A stretch of DNA of 64,000 bases from GCA-003244245 sp050699635 (GCA_050699635.1 JBOHFK010000003.1:50496-114495); one strand, 5' to 3'; counted from the stretch's first letter, positions 51,527-61,520 are shown. The notes: generated by a model from the sequence alone, not told the origin. Program-made: numbers and translations.

Positions 51527-52308
51527 GGGATCGCCGGCCAGTTCCCGTTCGGAGACGGGAACGTTGCCGTGGCCACCAGCTGGTCGGCGCGTTCCCACAC
51601 GGCCCGCACCTCGGCCCGGGTCAGGTGCTCGGTCAGCGCGACCCCCAACGGGCCATCCAGTTCGGATCGCACCCTACGCAGCATGTCGAGCGCAGCAGTG
51701 GGCAGCCGCTGACCGAGAAAGCCCCACAGCACGGTACGCAGCTTGTCCTCGCGATGCAGGCAGATCCCGTGGTCCACGCCGTACACACCGCCATCCAATC
51801 CGGCGAGGACATGCCCGCCCTTGCGATCGGCGTTGTTGAGGAGCACGTCCAGCACCGCCAGCCGGCGCACGCCTTCCGTGTCGGCGTGTACCAGCAGCGC
51901 TGGGTCCCCATACCGGTCATAGGCCCGCAGCACAGTGCGCCAGCCTTGCGGCACCGCGTCGAGCGCTACCACATCCACCAGACCGCGCTCATCTTCGGTG
52001 TCTATCCACAGCTGCACCATGCCGGACCCCAGCGGCCCTGACCGCAGCACGGTGGGCGGCACCAGCGACCAGCCGGTGGCCTCGGAAAGCAGCCAACTGG
52101 CCACCTCGCGACCTGCCAGGGTGCCATCCGGGAAGTCCCAGAGCGGACGCTCCCCGCGAATCGGTTTGTAGACGCACTCGGCACTCACCCCATCGCACTG
52201 CACCGTGCACAACAGGGTGGCATTGGACGCCTCGACGATCCGGCCGGTCACCTCGATGCGCCCGTGGTGCAGTAACGGCAGCGCCGCCGGATCGGTGGGC
52301 AGCACCAC
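51511..52308 (-). CDS. SCO1664-family protein (phosphoinositide-kinase-like fold)
   Basis: A 265-residue protein conserved in actinobacteria (Rv2133c-like). It has a kinase-like core: ECVYKPIRGERPLWDFPDG (Lys), VLDVLLNNADRKGGHVL (catalytic-loop-like N..DRKGGH) and GVYGVDHGICLHREDKLRTVLWGF (metal-binding Asp). GTG 52308 is chosen, 8 bases after the stop of the DUF3090 gene; the frame is open further but overlaps that gene. The conserved pairing with DUF3090 and a histidine phosphatase suggests a common, unknown pathway. Confidence 0.85.
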   Translation of the reverse strand: MVLPTDPAALPLLHHGRIEVTGRIVEASNATLLCTVQCDGVSAECVYKPIRGERPLWDFPDGTLAGREVASWLLSEATGWSLVPPTVLRSGPLGSGMVQLWIDTEDERGLVDVVALDAVPQGWRTVLRAYDRYGDPALLVHADTEGVRRLAVLDVLLNNADRKGGHVLAGLDGGVYGVDHGICLHREDKLRTVLWGFLGQRLPTAALDMLRRVRSELDGPLGVALTEHLTRAEVRAVWERADQLVATATFPSPNGNWPAIPWPAF

Positions 52309-52316
52309 GGGCTCGC

Positions 52317-52883
52317 TCAAGTCTCGGGCTGGCGACGGTAGCCGTTTTGCCGCGGGCAGATGTGTCCCTTGGGGCCCAGCGGCTCCGCGCACAGCGGGCA
52401 GGGCCGCCGCCCCGCGGAGATCACCCGCTGGGCGCGAACCGTGAACGCGCGGGCCTGCTCGATTGACAGGAACACCCGCACCGCATCCGGGCCGTCCTCG
52501 GTGTCGTCGAGCACCATGGACTCGTCGATCTCCTGCTCGCTCACGGCGAGCAGCTCGACGACGATGGCCCGCGACTCCACATCCCAGCCCAATCCCATCG
52601 TGCCGACCCGGAATTCCTGCTCGACTGGCGACTGCAACGGTTCGGTGTCGAGCACAACCTCATCGGACCCGGCAGGGGCGTCGGCACCCATTCGCCGGAC
52701 GACCTCGTCGAGCAGTGCGGACAGGCGTTCGGCGAGCACCGAGACTTGTTCCTTCTCCAGTTGCACGCTGACCACCTTGGCGTCGTCAACGGCCTGCAGG
52801 TAGAAAGTGCGGTCGCCGGGCTCCCCGACCGTGCCCGCGACGAACCGGCCCGGGGTGCGGAAGACATGGATGACACGGGACAT
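52317..52883 (-). CDS. DUF3090 family protein
   Basis: A 188-residue actinobacterial protein of unknown function (Rv2134c-like). It begins SRVIHVFRTPGRFVAGTVGEPGDRTFYLQA and ends with a zinc-ribbon-like CPLCAEPLGPKGHICPR. ATG 52883 matches the conserved start. It is sandwiched between the histidine phosphatase gene and the SCO1664-type gene in one unit. Confidence 0.9.
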   Translation of the reverse strand: MSRVIHVFRTPGRFVAGTVGEPGDRTFYLQAVDDAKVVSVQLEKEQVSVLAERLSALLDEVVRRMGADAPAGSDEVVLDTEPLQSPVEQEFRVGTMGLGWDVESRAIVVELLAVSEQEIDESMVLDDTEDGPDAVRVFLSIEQARAFTVRAQRVISAGRRPCPLCAEPLGPKGHICPRQNGYRRQPET

Positions 52884-52941
52884 GGCAGTAACGACACTAG
52901 AGCACCCCGCGTGGTCCGGCAGCGGCCGTCCCACCGGTCAG

Positions 52942-53637
52942 CTAGGGCCCGGTCGCCCCCCCGGGGGTGGCGTCCGAGGAGGGCCGCCGGCGCCGCCGGC
53001 GCTTGGGCGGGACCAGCGACCGTAGATCGTCAGCGCAATCGTTGATTCGCTGCACGAACGGCCGGGTCTCGGTGTAGCTCACGGCGCTGACCGAACACGG
53101 GTTGGCGACGATGCGCTGGAAGCCGTCCAGGTGCACACCCAGCGCATCGGCAAGCATGGCCTTGATGAGATCTCCGTGGGTGCAGACCAACCACAACACC
53201 TGGGGGCCGTGCTCCACGGCCAGCTTGGCGTCCCACTCCCGCACCGCGGCCACCGCCCGAGCCTGCATTGCGGCCAGCGCCTCGCCGCCGGGAAACACCG
53301 CCCCTGAAGGGTGCGTCTGCACCACCTTCCACAATGGTTCCTTGCCCAGGGTGCGCAGTTCCCGACCGGTCCACTCGCCGTAGTCCACCTCGATGAACCG
53401 GTCGTCGAAGGTCACCTCCAGCTCGCGCGCCTGCGCAAACGGGGCCACCGTGTCCCGGCAACGCAGCAGCGGGGAACTCACCACCGCCGCCAGCGGTAAC
53501 TGCGCCAGGCGCGCGACCAGCGCTTCGGCCTGCGCCTGGCCGTGCTCATCCAGGGCAACCTCCGGAGTGCGCCCAGCCAGCACTCCCGCGGTGTTCGCCG
53601 TGGACCGGCCATGTCGTAGCAGGATCACGGTGCCCAC
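52942..53637 (-). CDS. Histidine phosphatase family protein (Rv2135c-like phosphomutase)
   Basis: A 231-residue phosphoglycerate-mutase-like enzyme. The catalytic motif is VILLRHGRSTANTAG with the nucleophilic His, the second His is in WLVCTHGDLIKAML, and EVDYGEWTGREL fits the active-site lid. The C terminus is Arg/Lys-rich. First gene of the three-gene unit reading toward 50.5 kb. It is divergent from the aldo/keto reductase gene. Confidence 0.9.
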   Translation of the reverse strand: MGTVILLRHGRSTANTAGVLAGRTPEVALDEHGQAQAEALVARLAQLPLAAVVSSPLLRCRDTVAPFAQARELEVTFDDRFIEVDYGEWTGRELRTLGKEPLWKVVQTHPSGAVFPGGEALAAMQARAVAAVREWDAKLAVEHGPQVLWLVCTHGDLIKAMLADALGVHLDGFQRIVANPCSVSAVSYTETRPFVQRINDCADDLRSLVPPKRRRRRRPSSDATPGGATGP

Positions 53638-53672
53638 GCCGCCACCCTACGCACCCGCTAGCGTGCACCCCC

Positions 53673-54635
53673 GTGCAACAGCGTTATCTGGGCCGAAGCG
53701 GGCTGCGAGTGTCCCGGCTGGCCCTGGGCACCATGACCTGGGGCCACGACACCGACCCCGAGGAGGCCGCCACCGAGCTGGTCGCCTTCGTCGACGCCGG
53801 CGGAACCCTGGTGGACACCGCCGATGTGTACAACGACGGTGAGTCGGAGCGAATCCTGGGTAAGTTGCTGGCCGACCTCATTCCCCGGGATGAGGTGGTG
53901 CTCGCGACCAAGGCGGTGGCCCGCCGCGACGAGGGACCATCCGGCGGGGGCGCATCCCGCGCATCGTTGCTCGCCGCACTGGAAGGGTCGCTGCGTCGGT
54001 TGCGCACCGATCACATCGACCTGTGGCAGTTGCACGCCTGGGACTCCGCGGTGCCCTTGGACGAGACACTGTCCACGCTGGCCGACGCCGTGCGCTCCGG
54101 CAAAGTCCGCTATGTCGGAGTGTCCAACTACACCGGCTGGCAGCTGGCCACCGCGGCGACGACCTCACCGGTACCGCTGATATCCACCCAGGTGGAGTAC
54201 TCATTGCTGGAGCGGGGAGTCGAACGTGAGGTGGCCCCAGCGGCGGCGCATCACGGCGTGGGCTTGCTGCCGTGGGCGCCGCTGGCCCGCGGGGTGCTCA
54301 CTGCGAAGTACCGCAACGCCACCCCGCCCAGCTCCCGGGCCGCCTCGCCGCACTACGCCCGGTATGTCGAGCACCACCGCACCGAGCGGGCGAACCGGAT
54401 CGTGCAAGCCGTCGTCACCGCAGCCGACGGGCTGGGCGTGTCCCCGCTCGAAGTGGCCCTGGCCTGGGTGCGGGACCGGCCGGGAGTCGTCGCACCGGTC
54501 GTCGGCGCGCGCGACACCACGCAGCTGGCCGGCTCACTCGCCGCCGAAGAGGTCGAGCTGGCCCCGGCGATCCGGGCCGCGCTGGATGACGTCAGTGCAA
54601 TCGACTTGGGCTATCCGGAACGCCCGCTCGGCTGA
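53673..54635 (+). CDS. Aldo/keto reductase
   Basis: A 320-residue NADPH-dependent TIM-barrel oxidoreductase. The catalytic tetrad is visible as Asp and Tyr in LVDTADVYNDGESE, Lys in VVLATKAVA and His in IDLWQLHAWD. The cofactor region is near the C terminus (VAPVVGARDTTQLAGSL). Start GTG 53673. The 3' end overlaps the convergent glycosyltransferase gene by 44 bases. The substrate cannot be told. Confidence 0.92.
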   Translation: MQQRYLGRSGLRVSRLALGTMTWGHDTDPEEAATELVAFVDAGGTLVDTADVYNDGESERILGKLLADLIPRDEVVLATKAVARRDEGPSGGGASRASLLAALEGSLRRLRTDHIDLWQLHAWDSAVPLDETLSTLADAVRSGKVRYVGVSNYTGWQLATAATTSPVPLISTQVEYSLLERGVEREVAPAAAHHGVGLLPWAPLARGVLTAKYRNATPPSSRAASPHYARYVEHHRTERANRIVQAVVTAADGLGVSPLEVALAWVRDRPGVVAPVVGARDTTQLAGSLAAEEVELAPAIRAALDDVSAIDLGYPERPLG

Positions 54636-55284
54636 CCCGCCGCATCGCGGCCGTCATGTCGCGCGCGGCTCGCGCCGTACCCCGGACCGATCCGGACACC
54701 TTGGATCGCCCGCCGGCCCGCGGCCGGTACTCGACATCGAACTCGCGCACCTGCCAGCCCGCGGCGGCGGCGCGCAGCAGCAGCTCGAACGGGTACCCGA
54801 AACCACGGTCGGTAATGCCCAGTTCGAGCAGCGCCTGGCGACGCGCGACCCGGATCGGTGCGATGTCATGCACGGGCAACCCTCGAGAGCGCAGTAACGC
54901 GGCCAATACCACGTTGCCGGCCCTGGCGTGCCACGGCCAGGCACCCGCGCGCGGTATCCGGCGACCGACGGCGATGTCTACGCCGTCCACCACCTCCGCG
55001 ACCAGCCGGGGCAACGCCTGTGGCGACAGCGATCCATCCGCATCCAGCACCCCAACCAGGTCGGCGGTCGAGGCAAGCAATCCGGTGTGCACCGCGGCGC
55101 CGTAACCACGTCGCGGCTCGGACACCACAGTGGCGCCGCAGGCAGCCGCGACCGCAACAGTGTCGTCGGTGCTGCCGTTGTCCACGACAACGACGCGGTA
55201 GCCGACCGGCATCGCGGCCAGGACAGCCGGCAGTGCCTGCGCCTCATCCAGGCATGGCAGCACGATGTCTACAGTGGTAGTCAC
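54592..55284 (-). CDS. Family 2 glycosyltransferase
   Basis: A 230-residue GT-A enzyme that transfers a sugar, in related proteins to dolichol/polyprenyl phosphate. It shows VDIVLPCLDEAQALPAVLAA, VVVDNGSTDDTVAVA, the DXD-like VGVLDADGSLSPQALPRLV and VEYRPRAGGRSKVSGS. There are no C-terminal membrane helices. GTG 55284 is chosen because homology starts at once; the frame is open to 55326. Confidence 0.9.
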   Translation of the reverse strand: MTTTVDIVLPCLDEAQALPAVLAAMPVGYRVVVVDNGSTDDTVAVAAACGATVVSEPRRGYGAAVHTGLLASTADLVGVLDADGSLSPQALPRLVAEVVDGVDIAVGRRIPRAGAWPWHARAGNVVLAALLRSRGLPVHDIAPIRVARRQALLELGITDRGFGYPFELLLRAAAAGWQVREFDVEYRPRAGGRSKVSGSVRGTARAARDMTAAMRRVSRAGVPDSPSRLH

Positions 55285-55506
55285 GTTCGATGACGTTATC
55301 CCTAAGACGGACCAAACTCCCGCCAAACTGATTACGGATCAATCACAGAACACTGCGCACCGTCATCGGCCACGGCCCAGGGGGCCCGTCCATTTAGCGT
55401 ATAAATGCCAACAACCGGATGCCTGGGGATGACGTGGGGGTGTCACGTCAGGAATGCTTGACTGACGCCCTGCCCCGAAGTGCTGCCTACCGACGAGGAG
55501 GTCGGT

Positions 55507-56541
55507 GTGCCCGGTGCCCTGCGCGTGGCCCTTCCAGCCACGTTGCTCGCCGCCGGGCTCGTCGCCGGATGCGGGGCTGTGGGCAACTCCGCCGAGCACC
55601 GCGCCGCCGACCAACGAGCCGTCGCCCCCGCCGGGCCCGCGGTGGCGCCCCCGGGTGGGCCGGCCCCCGTCGGGACGGTCGTGCCACTGGGGTCGCCGGC
55701 CACCGCGGTGGTGGTCGATCCCCGCACCAGGACGGTGGCAGTGGCACTGCTCAGCCCGCCGCGGCTGATGCTGACGGCGTTGGACGACGCCACGTCGGTG
55801 CGGCAGATTCCACTACCCGGACCAGCCGCGGATCTCGTGCTCGCCGAGAGCGGCGCGCTGCTGGTTCCGGTGACCGCGCCGGGATGCCTGATCCGGGTCC
55901 CGCTCGAGGGCGGGACGCCGAGCAGGACGGACCTCGACGGCGTGCCGCGTGGCGCGGTCGCGCTGGGTGATGTCACCGTGGTCGCCTTGGGGGATCGGCT
56001 CGCCGTTTTCGATGGTAACCGGCCGCGCGGGACTATCCGGGGTTTCGTGGATGCCGCCCGGGTGGTTCCGGCGGGAATCCGGACCGGAACCAAGGTCGCG
56101 GTGCTCGACCGCGCGCGCACTGCCGTGAGCGTGGTCGACGTGTCCTCCGGCCAGATCAGCCCCACACTGCGCGCTGGCAACGGCGCGTCCAACGCGGTGG
56201 CCGATCGGTTCGGCCGGACGCTGGTGACCGACACCCGGGATGGCGAGTTGTTGGCCTTCGCCGGGGACCCACCGATGTTGCGGCAACGTTTTCCGCTGCC
56301 GGGCGCGCCATACGGGCTGGCCTACGACGGCCAGCGAGACCTGGCCTGGGTGACGCTGACTGCGCACGACGAGGTGGTAGGACTCGGCGTCGCGGGAGGC
56401 GAGCCGGTAATCCTCCACCGCTTCCCCACCGTTCATCAACCCGACGCGGTAGCCGTCGACCCGGTCAGTGGCCGGGTCTTGGTCGTCTCCGCGTCAGGAG
56501 CAGGACTGCAGATTATCGATCCCGGACGGGTGGTGCAGTAA
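55507..56541 (+). CDS. Beta-propeller-like lipoprotein (LppL-like)
   Basis: A 344-residue lipoprotein: signal helix, lipobox LVAGC (Cys22 from GTG 55507), a Pro/Ala-rich spacer, and then repeated blade-like strands (TAVVVDPRTRTVAVAL, GNGASNAVADRFGRTLVTD, PYGLAYDGQRDLAWVTLT, PDAVAVDPVSGRVLVVS) typical of a YVTN-type propeller. AGGAGG is five bases ahead of the GTG. It matches the position of lppL (Rv2138). The stop is immediately followed by the DUF5703 start. Confidence 0.87.
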   Translation: MPGALRVALPATLLAAGLVAGCGAVGNSAEHRAADQRAVAPAGPAVAPPGGPAPVGTVVPLGSPATAVVVDPRTRTVAVALLSPPRLMLTALDDATSVRQIPLPGPAADLVLAESGALLVPVTAPGCLIRVPLEGGTPSRTDLDGVPRGAVALGDVTVVALGDRLAVFDGNRPRGTIRGFVDAARVVPAGIRTGTKVAVLDRARTAVSVVDVSSGQISPTLRAGNGASNAVADRFGRTLVTDTRDGELLAFAGDPPMLRQRFPLPGAPYGLAYDGQRDLAWVTLTAHDEVVGLGVAGGEPVILHRFPTVHQPDAVAVDPVSGRVLVVSASGAGLQIIDPGRVVQ

Positions 56542-56760
56542 ATGATCGAAACAGTAGACAGTGATGGTCTCGACTGGGAGTACCAGCCGCTGCGGTTACC
56601 GCGGGAGGTGTCTCGGCGGACCGCAGCCACTCAGCTCGCGGTGCAAGCCGAATTCGCGGGCTGGGAGCTGTCCCGGGTACGGATGTACTCCGATGGCACG
56701 CGGACCGTATTGCTGCGCAGGCAGCGCACCTCGGCCGCGCAGCCCAAGTTGTCGTTGTAA
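56542..56760 (+). CDS. DUF5703 family small protein
   Basis: A 72-residue protein found widely in actinobacteria, of unknown role. It has the conserved WEYQPLRLPREVSRRTAATQ and AEFAGWELSRVRMYSDGTRTVLLRR. Its ATG abuts the stop of the lipoprotein gene, so the two are coupled. Confidence 0.88.
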   Translation: MIETVDSDGLDWEYQPLRLPREVSRRTAATQLAVQAEFAGWELSRVRMYSDGTRTVLLRRQRTSAAQPKLSL

Positions 56761-56860
56761 AACCTCTCCCGATACGACATACGGCCCACACCGGCCGGTA
56801 CGGACCCTATTCGTGAGTCTGGTCTATCCGGGTCAGGAGCGCGGACCCGGCGAGCAGCGC

Positions 56861-57070
56861 TCAGGGGCGGAGTGCGCGGATCTGGTCGGCCTGCGGACCC
56901 TTGGGTCCCTGAGTGATCTCGAACTCCACCCGCTGGTTCTCCTCCAGCGTGCGGTAGCCGGTCGCCTGGATCGCCGAGAAGTGGGCGAAGACGTCGGGGC
57001 CGCCACCATCCTGAGTGATGAAGCCGTACCCCTTCTCCGCGTTGAACCACTTGACCGTGCCGGTCGCCAT
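56861..57070 (-). CDS. Cold-shock protein (CspA family)
   Basis: A 69-residue OB-fold RNA chaperone. RNP1 KGYGFI and RNP2 VFAHF are both present; VKWFNAEKGYGFITQDGG is the standard start. The ribosome site GAAGGAGA precedes ATG 57070. It stands alone. Confidence 0.96.
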   Translation of the reverse strand: MATGTVKWFNAEKGYGFITQDGGGPDVFAHFSAIQATGYRTLEENQRVEFEITQGPKGPQADQIRALRP

Positions 57071-57168
57071 CTTCCATCTCCTTCTCGGGCCCCTGCGCGG
57101 CCCGTAATGCGGGTGCCTCGGATCGCGGTTGACCCGACAGCGCAGTGCGCACCGCGCTGGCCGGACAC

Positions 57169-57208
57169 AAGGAACGCCCGTGGCGCGCTTGCTCCACAGG
57201 CGTTCCTT
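57169..57208 (-). terminator. Terminator after the M20 peptidase gene
   Basis: AAGGAACGCC (57169-57178) pairs with GGCGTTCCTT (57199-57208) around a 20-base loop that can itself pair in part. It lies just past the 3' end of the peptidase gene and upstream of the cold-shock gene, on the same strand. Confidence 0.6.
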
Positions 57209-57245
57209 GGAACCAAGACTGCTACGGGCGCAGACGTTAGCAGAA

Positions 57246-58574
57246 TCAACAGCTCCGGAGGAACCTGTCGAGGACGCGGGTACCGAAGATCAGCCCGTCG
57301 ACCGGCACTCGTTCGTCGACACCGTGGAACAGCGCGGCGAAATCGAGATCGGGCGGCAACTGCAACGGCGCGAACCCGAAGCAGCGCATTCCCATCCGGC
57401 TGAACGCCTTGGCGTCAGTGCCACCGAAGAGCATGTAGGGAACCGTGCGGGCACCGGGATCCTCGTGCACGATGGCGGCGTCCATTGCGGCGACCAGGTC
57501 GCCGTCAAAGGTGGTCTCTACCGGCGGCTGGCTCATGACCCACTCACGGGTGATGTCCGGGCCGAGCAGTTCGTCCACTTCGCGCTCGAACGCTGCCTGG
57601 CGCCCAGGCAGCACTCGGCAGTCCACTACCGCCTCTGCCGTTGACGGAATGACGTTGGCCTTGTAGCCCGCGTCGAGCATCGTCGGGTTGGCCGTATCGC
57701 GCAGCGTCGCACCAACGAGCCGTGCCAGCCCACCGAGTTTCGCCACCGCACCTTCCAGGTTGTCGCCGGAGAAATCCAGCCCGGTCTCCTCGCCGACGGC
57801 GGTCAGGAACTCCTGCACCGAGTCGGTCATCACCAAGGGGAAACGATGGTTGCCGAGCCGGGCCACGGCCGCACACAGCGCCGTCACCGCATTGTCCTCA
57901 TGGACCACCGCTCCGTGCCCGGCTTGTGCCCGGGCTCGCAGCCGCATCCACTTGATGCCTTTCTCCGCGGTCTGAATCAGGTACAGCCGGCGCCCCTCCC
58001 GCACGGTCAGGGAGAACCCGCCGACCTCGCTGATCGCCTCGGTGCAGCCCTCGAACAACTCTGGACGATGCTCGACGAGCCAGTGCGAACCCTGCAACCC
58101 GCCGGCCTCCTCATCGGCCAGAAAGGCGAAGACGAGATCGCGTGGCGGGATGACACCATCGCGGCGGAACCGCCGGGCGACGGCGATGGTCATCGCGAGC
58201 ATGTCCTTCATGTCGACCGCCCCGCGGCCCCACAGGTAGCCGTCCTGTACCGCGCCGGAGAACGGGTGCACAGACCATTCGGAGGCGTCGGCGGGCACCA
58301 CGTCGAGGTGGCCGTGGACCAGCAGCGCGCCACGGTGTGGGTCGGCACCGGGCAACCGCGCGATCACATTGCCCCGTCCCGGCGCCCCTGACTCGAGATA
58401 GGTGACCTCGAAGCCCACTTCGTCGAGCTTGCCCGCGACGTACTCCGCTGCGACCCGTTCCCCGACGAGAGTGTCGGGATCGCCGGTGTTGGTGGTGTCG
58501 ATCCGGATCAGGTCGCTGGCCAGGCCTACAACCTCATCCTCCGCTGTGCTGGTACTGCCTGCCGGTGCCTCCAT
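57246..58574 (-). CDS. M20 family metallopeptidase
   Basis: A 442-residue dizinc dipeptidase/aminoacylase-like enzyme (Rv2141c-like). Metal and catalytic residues lie in LLVHGHLDVVPAD, WGRGAVDMKDMLAM, FLADEEAGGLQG and the C-terminal LFHGVDERVPVD. The dimerisation domain is between about residues 190 and 320. Start ATG 58574. Substrate unknown. Confidence 0.93.
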   Translation of the reverse strand: MEAPAGSTSTAEDEVVGLASDLIRIDTTNTGDPDTLVGERVAAEYVAGKLDEVGFEVTYLESGAPGRGNVIARLPGADPHRGALLVHGHLDVVPADASEWSVHPFSGAVQDGYLWGRGAVDMKDMLAMTIAVARRFRRDGVIPPRDLVFAFLADEEAGGLQGSHWLVEHRPELFEGCTEAISEVGGFSLTVREGRRLYLIQTAEKGIKWMRLRARAQAGHGAVVHEDNAVTALCAAVARLGNHRFPLVMTDSVQEFLTAVGEETGLDFSGDNLEGAVAKLGGLARLVGATLRDTANPTMLDAGYKANVIPSTAEAVVDCRVLPGRQAAFEREVDELLGPDITREWVMSQPPVETTFDGDLVAAMDAAIVHEDPGARTVPYMLFGGTDAKAFSRMGMRCFGFAPLQLPPDLDFAALFHGVDERVPVDGLIFGTRVLDRFLRSC

Positions 58575-58708
58575 CTGGCCTTCCTACCACCGCTGATCTG
58601 CCGGATCTACGATGCGTGCACCGAGTTGGGCCGCTGGATGACGATCAGCTACCCTCGTGTGCGCGTCGCACGGCTGCATTTGGTGTATGCGAGGTCCTGT
58701 GGCGGAAT

Positions 58709-58793
58709 GTCCGAGTGGCGGAATGGCAGACGCGCTAGCTTGAGGTGCTAGTGCCCTCTAACGGGCGTGGGGGTTCAAGTCCCCCCTCGGACA
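58709..58793 (+). tRNA. tRNA-Leu (anticodon GAG)
   Basis: An 85-base tRNA with a perfect 7-bp acceptor stem (GTCCGAG 58709-58715 with CTCGGAC 58786-58792, discriminator A). The anticodon stem CTAGC/GCTAG carries the loop TTGAGGT, anticodon GAG. The variable arm is long as expected for Leu, and the T arm GGGGG-TTCAAGT-CCCCC is perfect. CCA is not encoded. The following 5 kb is full of integrase remnants, so this gene is a likely attachment site. Confidence 0.96.
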
Positions 58794-58816
58794 CTCTATC
58801 TGTGCAGGTCAGGCGG

Positions 58817-59020
58817 CTAGTCATGGTCTCCACCACCCCCAGCTGCTAACGGATTGCTTACGCCCGTCGTCATCAGCCCGGCGACCAGTGCCGCAGCGTC
58901 GGCCTGCATGCCCTCGGCGACGTGGCTGTAAGTGCCCAACGTGATACCCACCGTGGCGTGTCCGAGGCGCTCCTGAGCCACCCGCGGATGCACCCCGGCG
59001 GACAAACTGGTAGAGAGCAC
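58817..59020 (-). pseudogene. Phage-type tyrosine integrase, C-terminal remnant
   Basis: A 67-codon frame with the last part of a tyrosine recombinase: AGVHPRVAQERLGHATVGIT and GTYSHVAEGMQADAAALVAG, holding the LGHAT box and the catalytic Tyr in TYSHV. At least 250-300 residues upstream are missing. It lies 24 bases after tRNA-Leu in the orientation of an integrase that inserted there. Confidence 0.8.
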
Positions 59021-59068
59021 TATTCCAATCCCGTGAGTAGGTCATCGTGATCATGGTGCGGCTGGGGG

Positions 59069-61190
59069 TTATTCGCTGGGTTGGTGATTGCGGGTTCGGG
59101 CGAGTTCGGCGGCGTAGCGGGTCCAGTCGCCTCCGGCCTGGTGCATCCATTTCACTGCTGTGGTGGGGTGCAGGTTGATCAGGTCGGCGAGCACGGCGGC
59201 GGGGAGTTGGGCGGCCAGGTCGATTAGCGTGGCTCGGCGACCGGCTTGGGTGGAGATGCCGAGTGTTCGGAGTCTCTCGGCCAGCCGTGATGCGGTGATC
59301 GGGCGCCCGGGTAGGAGCCCGGGAACCAGCCAGGGGCTGTTGGGGGGTGATCCGATCCCGACGTAGGGCTTGCCGTGGTTGATCAGCTCGGGCAACAGCG
59401 CTTCCAGTGGTGGGGGACGGGCACCTCGTGGCGCCCGAAGCGCACGAACACGTCCCCGTCGCGCCGGATGACTTGGTTGGTGGTCATGGCGGCGATCCGG
59501 GACTGTTGTTGACCGAAGAGCAGCAGCAGGCAGCCGGCGACCCGGTCGACGATGTCGAGGTTGTCGTCGTGGAGTAGCCGGGCCAGTTGGGTCCAGCGCT
59601 GGTCGGGGTCGGTCGCGGTGCCGGTGTGCCGTTGGGGGCCGGGATGGTGAACTGTTCGCAGTGGCTGTGGTCGGTGGCCCAGGTCAGGAAGTCCCGCACG
59701 TGGCAGGCGCCCGGCCCGGTGGTGAGCCAGTTATCGATATCGGCTTGGCGGCAGTCGGCGAGCGTGGTGTCTTTCGCGGCGAGCCAGGTCAGGAAACCGG
59801 CCGCGGTTTTGATTTTCAGTCGGGCGTGGGCGGTGTAGGTGCGGGGCGCTGAGCTGGGTTCGGCGCTGCGGCGCAGTCGTCGCATCACCCGCCAGGTGGC
59901 GAAGGCGTGGACGAGCCGCCGATGCTCGGGTGTGGTGAGGGAGGCGAGGAGCTCGACCAGCCAGTGCTCGGTGCGGGCCAGTTGTTCGTCGCGGGGCGGG
60001 AGCACGCCGCCGGTGATGAGCATCTGGCGCAGGTAGTCGGCGGCGCGTCGCCGTTGATGGCCATCGAGTGCGTCGTGGGTGGCGGCCAGTCGACCGGCGG
60101 CGAGGTCGGCGAGGATGCCGGCGCCAGCGCTGTTGCGCAGCCAGTTCAGCGCCGAGCGTGGTGTGCGGGCCGCGCAGATCGCCTCGAACACGGCCCTCAG
60201 CTCGGCCGGGATGGTCCCGGTTGGGCCGGAGAGCAGTTCGGTGGCGCGGCGGGCCAGACTGCACCGTGCACATCGGCCCTTCTCATACAACTTGTCCTCG
60301 AGGCCGCAGTCGCCGCAGGAGTGGGTGACGGGCATTCCGGCGCAGTCGGCGCAGGTGGTGGCCTCGGGCCCGGGTGGGGTGACCAGCCGCCGCTGGTGGC
60401 CGCAGACGGTGCATCGTCCCCGGTGACGCAGCGCGGCGGTATAACACGGATCGCATAAGGGGCCTTCGTCCCAGCGGACGGCCGGTGGGCGGTCGTGGCC
60501 GCAGCGGGCGCATAGAGCTGTCGTCCGCGGGGCGCAGCGCCTGCAGATCGGCCGCCCGGTGGTGGCCAAGGTGCACGGACGCAGCCGCCCGCACACGTGG
60601 CAGAGCGTGGCAGGCAGCCGATAACAGTTGACGCAGATGTCCGGCTCGTCGTCGTGGGCCCGCACGGCGATCGAGGTGGTCTTGGCGCATAGTCCGCACC
60701 GGCGTTGTCCGCGCTGATGGCGGCGGCAGGCCTCGCAGATCGGCTCGCCCGCGCCGGTGCGTCCCGCGACTGGCTTGACGACGCCGCAGTGCGTGCAGGC
60801 GGCCGGGTCGCGGCGGGCGGCGCACCGCGTGCACATGCCCCCGCCCTCGGTGACCGTCAGCGGTCGGCCGGTGCGGCCGCAGACCACACACTTCGGTGCG
60901 GTCACGGTGGTGGAGCCGCGGGCGATCAACTCGGTGACCAGCCGCCCGATCACCGGTGGCGCGCCCACCGTGAGCGCATCCGGATTGGCCTGAAGCGCCG
61001 TGGCCAGGCTGCGCCACACCGCGGGATTGGTCGCCACCGCCGCCACCGCCGCGGCAACCTCCGCGCCAGGCAGTGACCTCTCCACGGTCGTGACCTGGGA
61101 GATAACGTGATCTCGCCGGCAGGCCGGGCAGATCCGCCCCTGGCCACCGGGCATCGCATGCCCGGCCGGGCACCGGGGCGGGCCGGGCAC
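59069..61190 (-). pseudogene. Large zinc-ribbon recombinase-like protein, frameshifted
   Basis: From GTG 61190 the frame gives a protein with about nine CxxC pairs (for example CPACRRD, CVVCGRTG, CTRCAAR, CGLCAKT, CARCGHD, CTVCGHQ) in residues 1-320, then a helical region with tyrosine-recombinase-like core-binding features (HARLKIKTAAGFLTWLAAKD). Near 59630 the frame is lost, and the expected continuation (DRVAGCLLLLFGQQQSRIAA, then VFVRFGRHEVPVP) runs in another frame; a second shift near 59413 leads to the last 108 codons (NHGKPYVGIGSPP onward). So two indels break one gene of about 700 residues. It follows the XRE gene by three bases. Confidence 0.7.
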
Positions 61191-61193
61191 GTC

Positions 61194-61520
61194 TTACTCC
61201 GCGCGCACGGGCAGTATCCGGGCACGGCGGGGCCGCGGCCGTCGCTCCGCCGGCGTGACCGCCGGTGTCCTCGCGTTCTTCGCCGCCGGAGCGACGGGCT
61301 CGATCAGATCCTCGACCCGGCAGCCGAGAATGTCGCACAACGCCACCAGCACGGCCAGGTTGAGCCGCTCGGGTGTGCCCGTCACCAGCCGGTAGACCTG
61401 CTCCCGCGACAGCTCGATGCCGCGCGCAGCCAGCTGCGGCACCAACTCGGTGGTGGCGAACATGCCCCGCTGGGCCATCAACCGGCGCAGATGCCACACA
61501 TACCCGATCTTGTTGGTCAT
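61194..61520 (-). CDS. Small XRE-type helix-turn-helix protein of the recombinase operon
   Basis: A 108-residue protein, HTH in residues about 8-75 (HLRRLMAQRGMFATTELVPQ, then ELSREQVYRLVTG, LVALCDILGCRVEDLIEPV), with a basic Pro/Arg-rich tail. Its ATG overlaps the stop of the preceding recombinase (TGATG). It is intact while both flanking genes are broken. It may regulate or assist the recombinases. Confidence 0.82.
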   Translation of the reverse strand: MTNKIGYVWHLRRLMAQRGMFATTELVPQLAARGIELSREQVYRLVTGTPERLNLAVLVALCDILGCRVEDLIEPVAPAAKNARTPAVTPAERRPRPRRARILPVRAE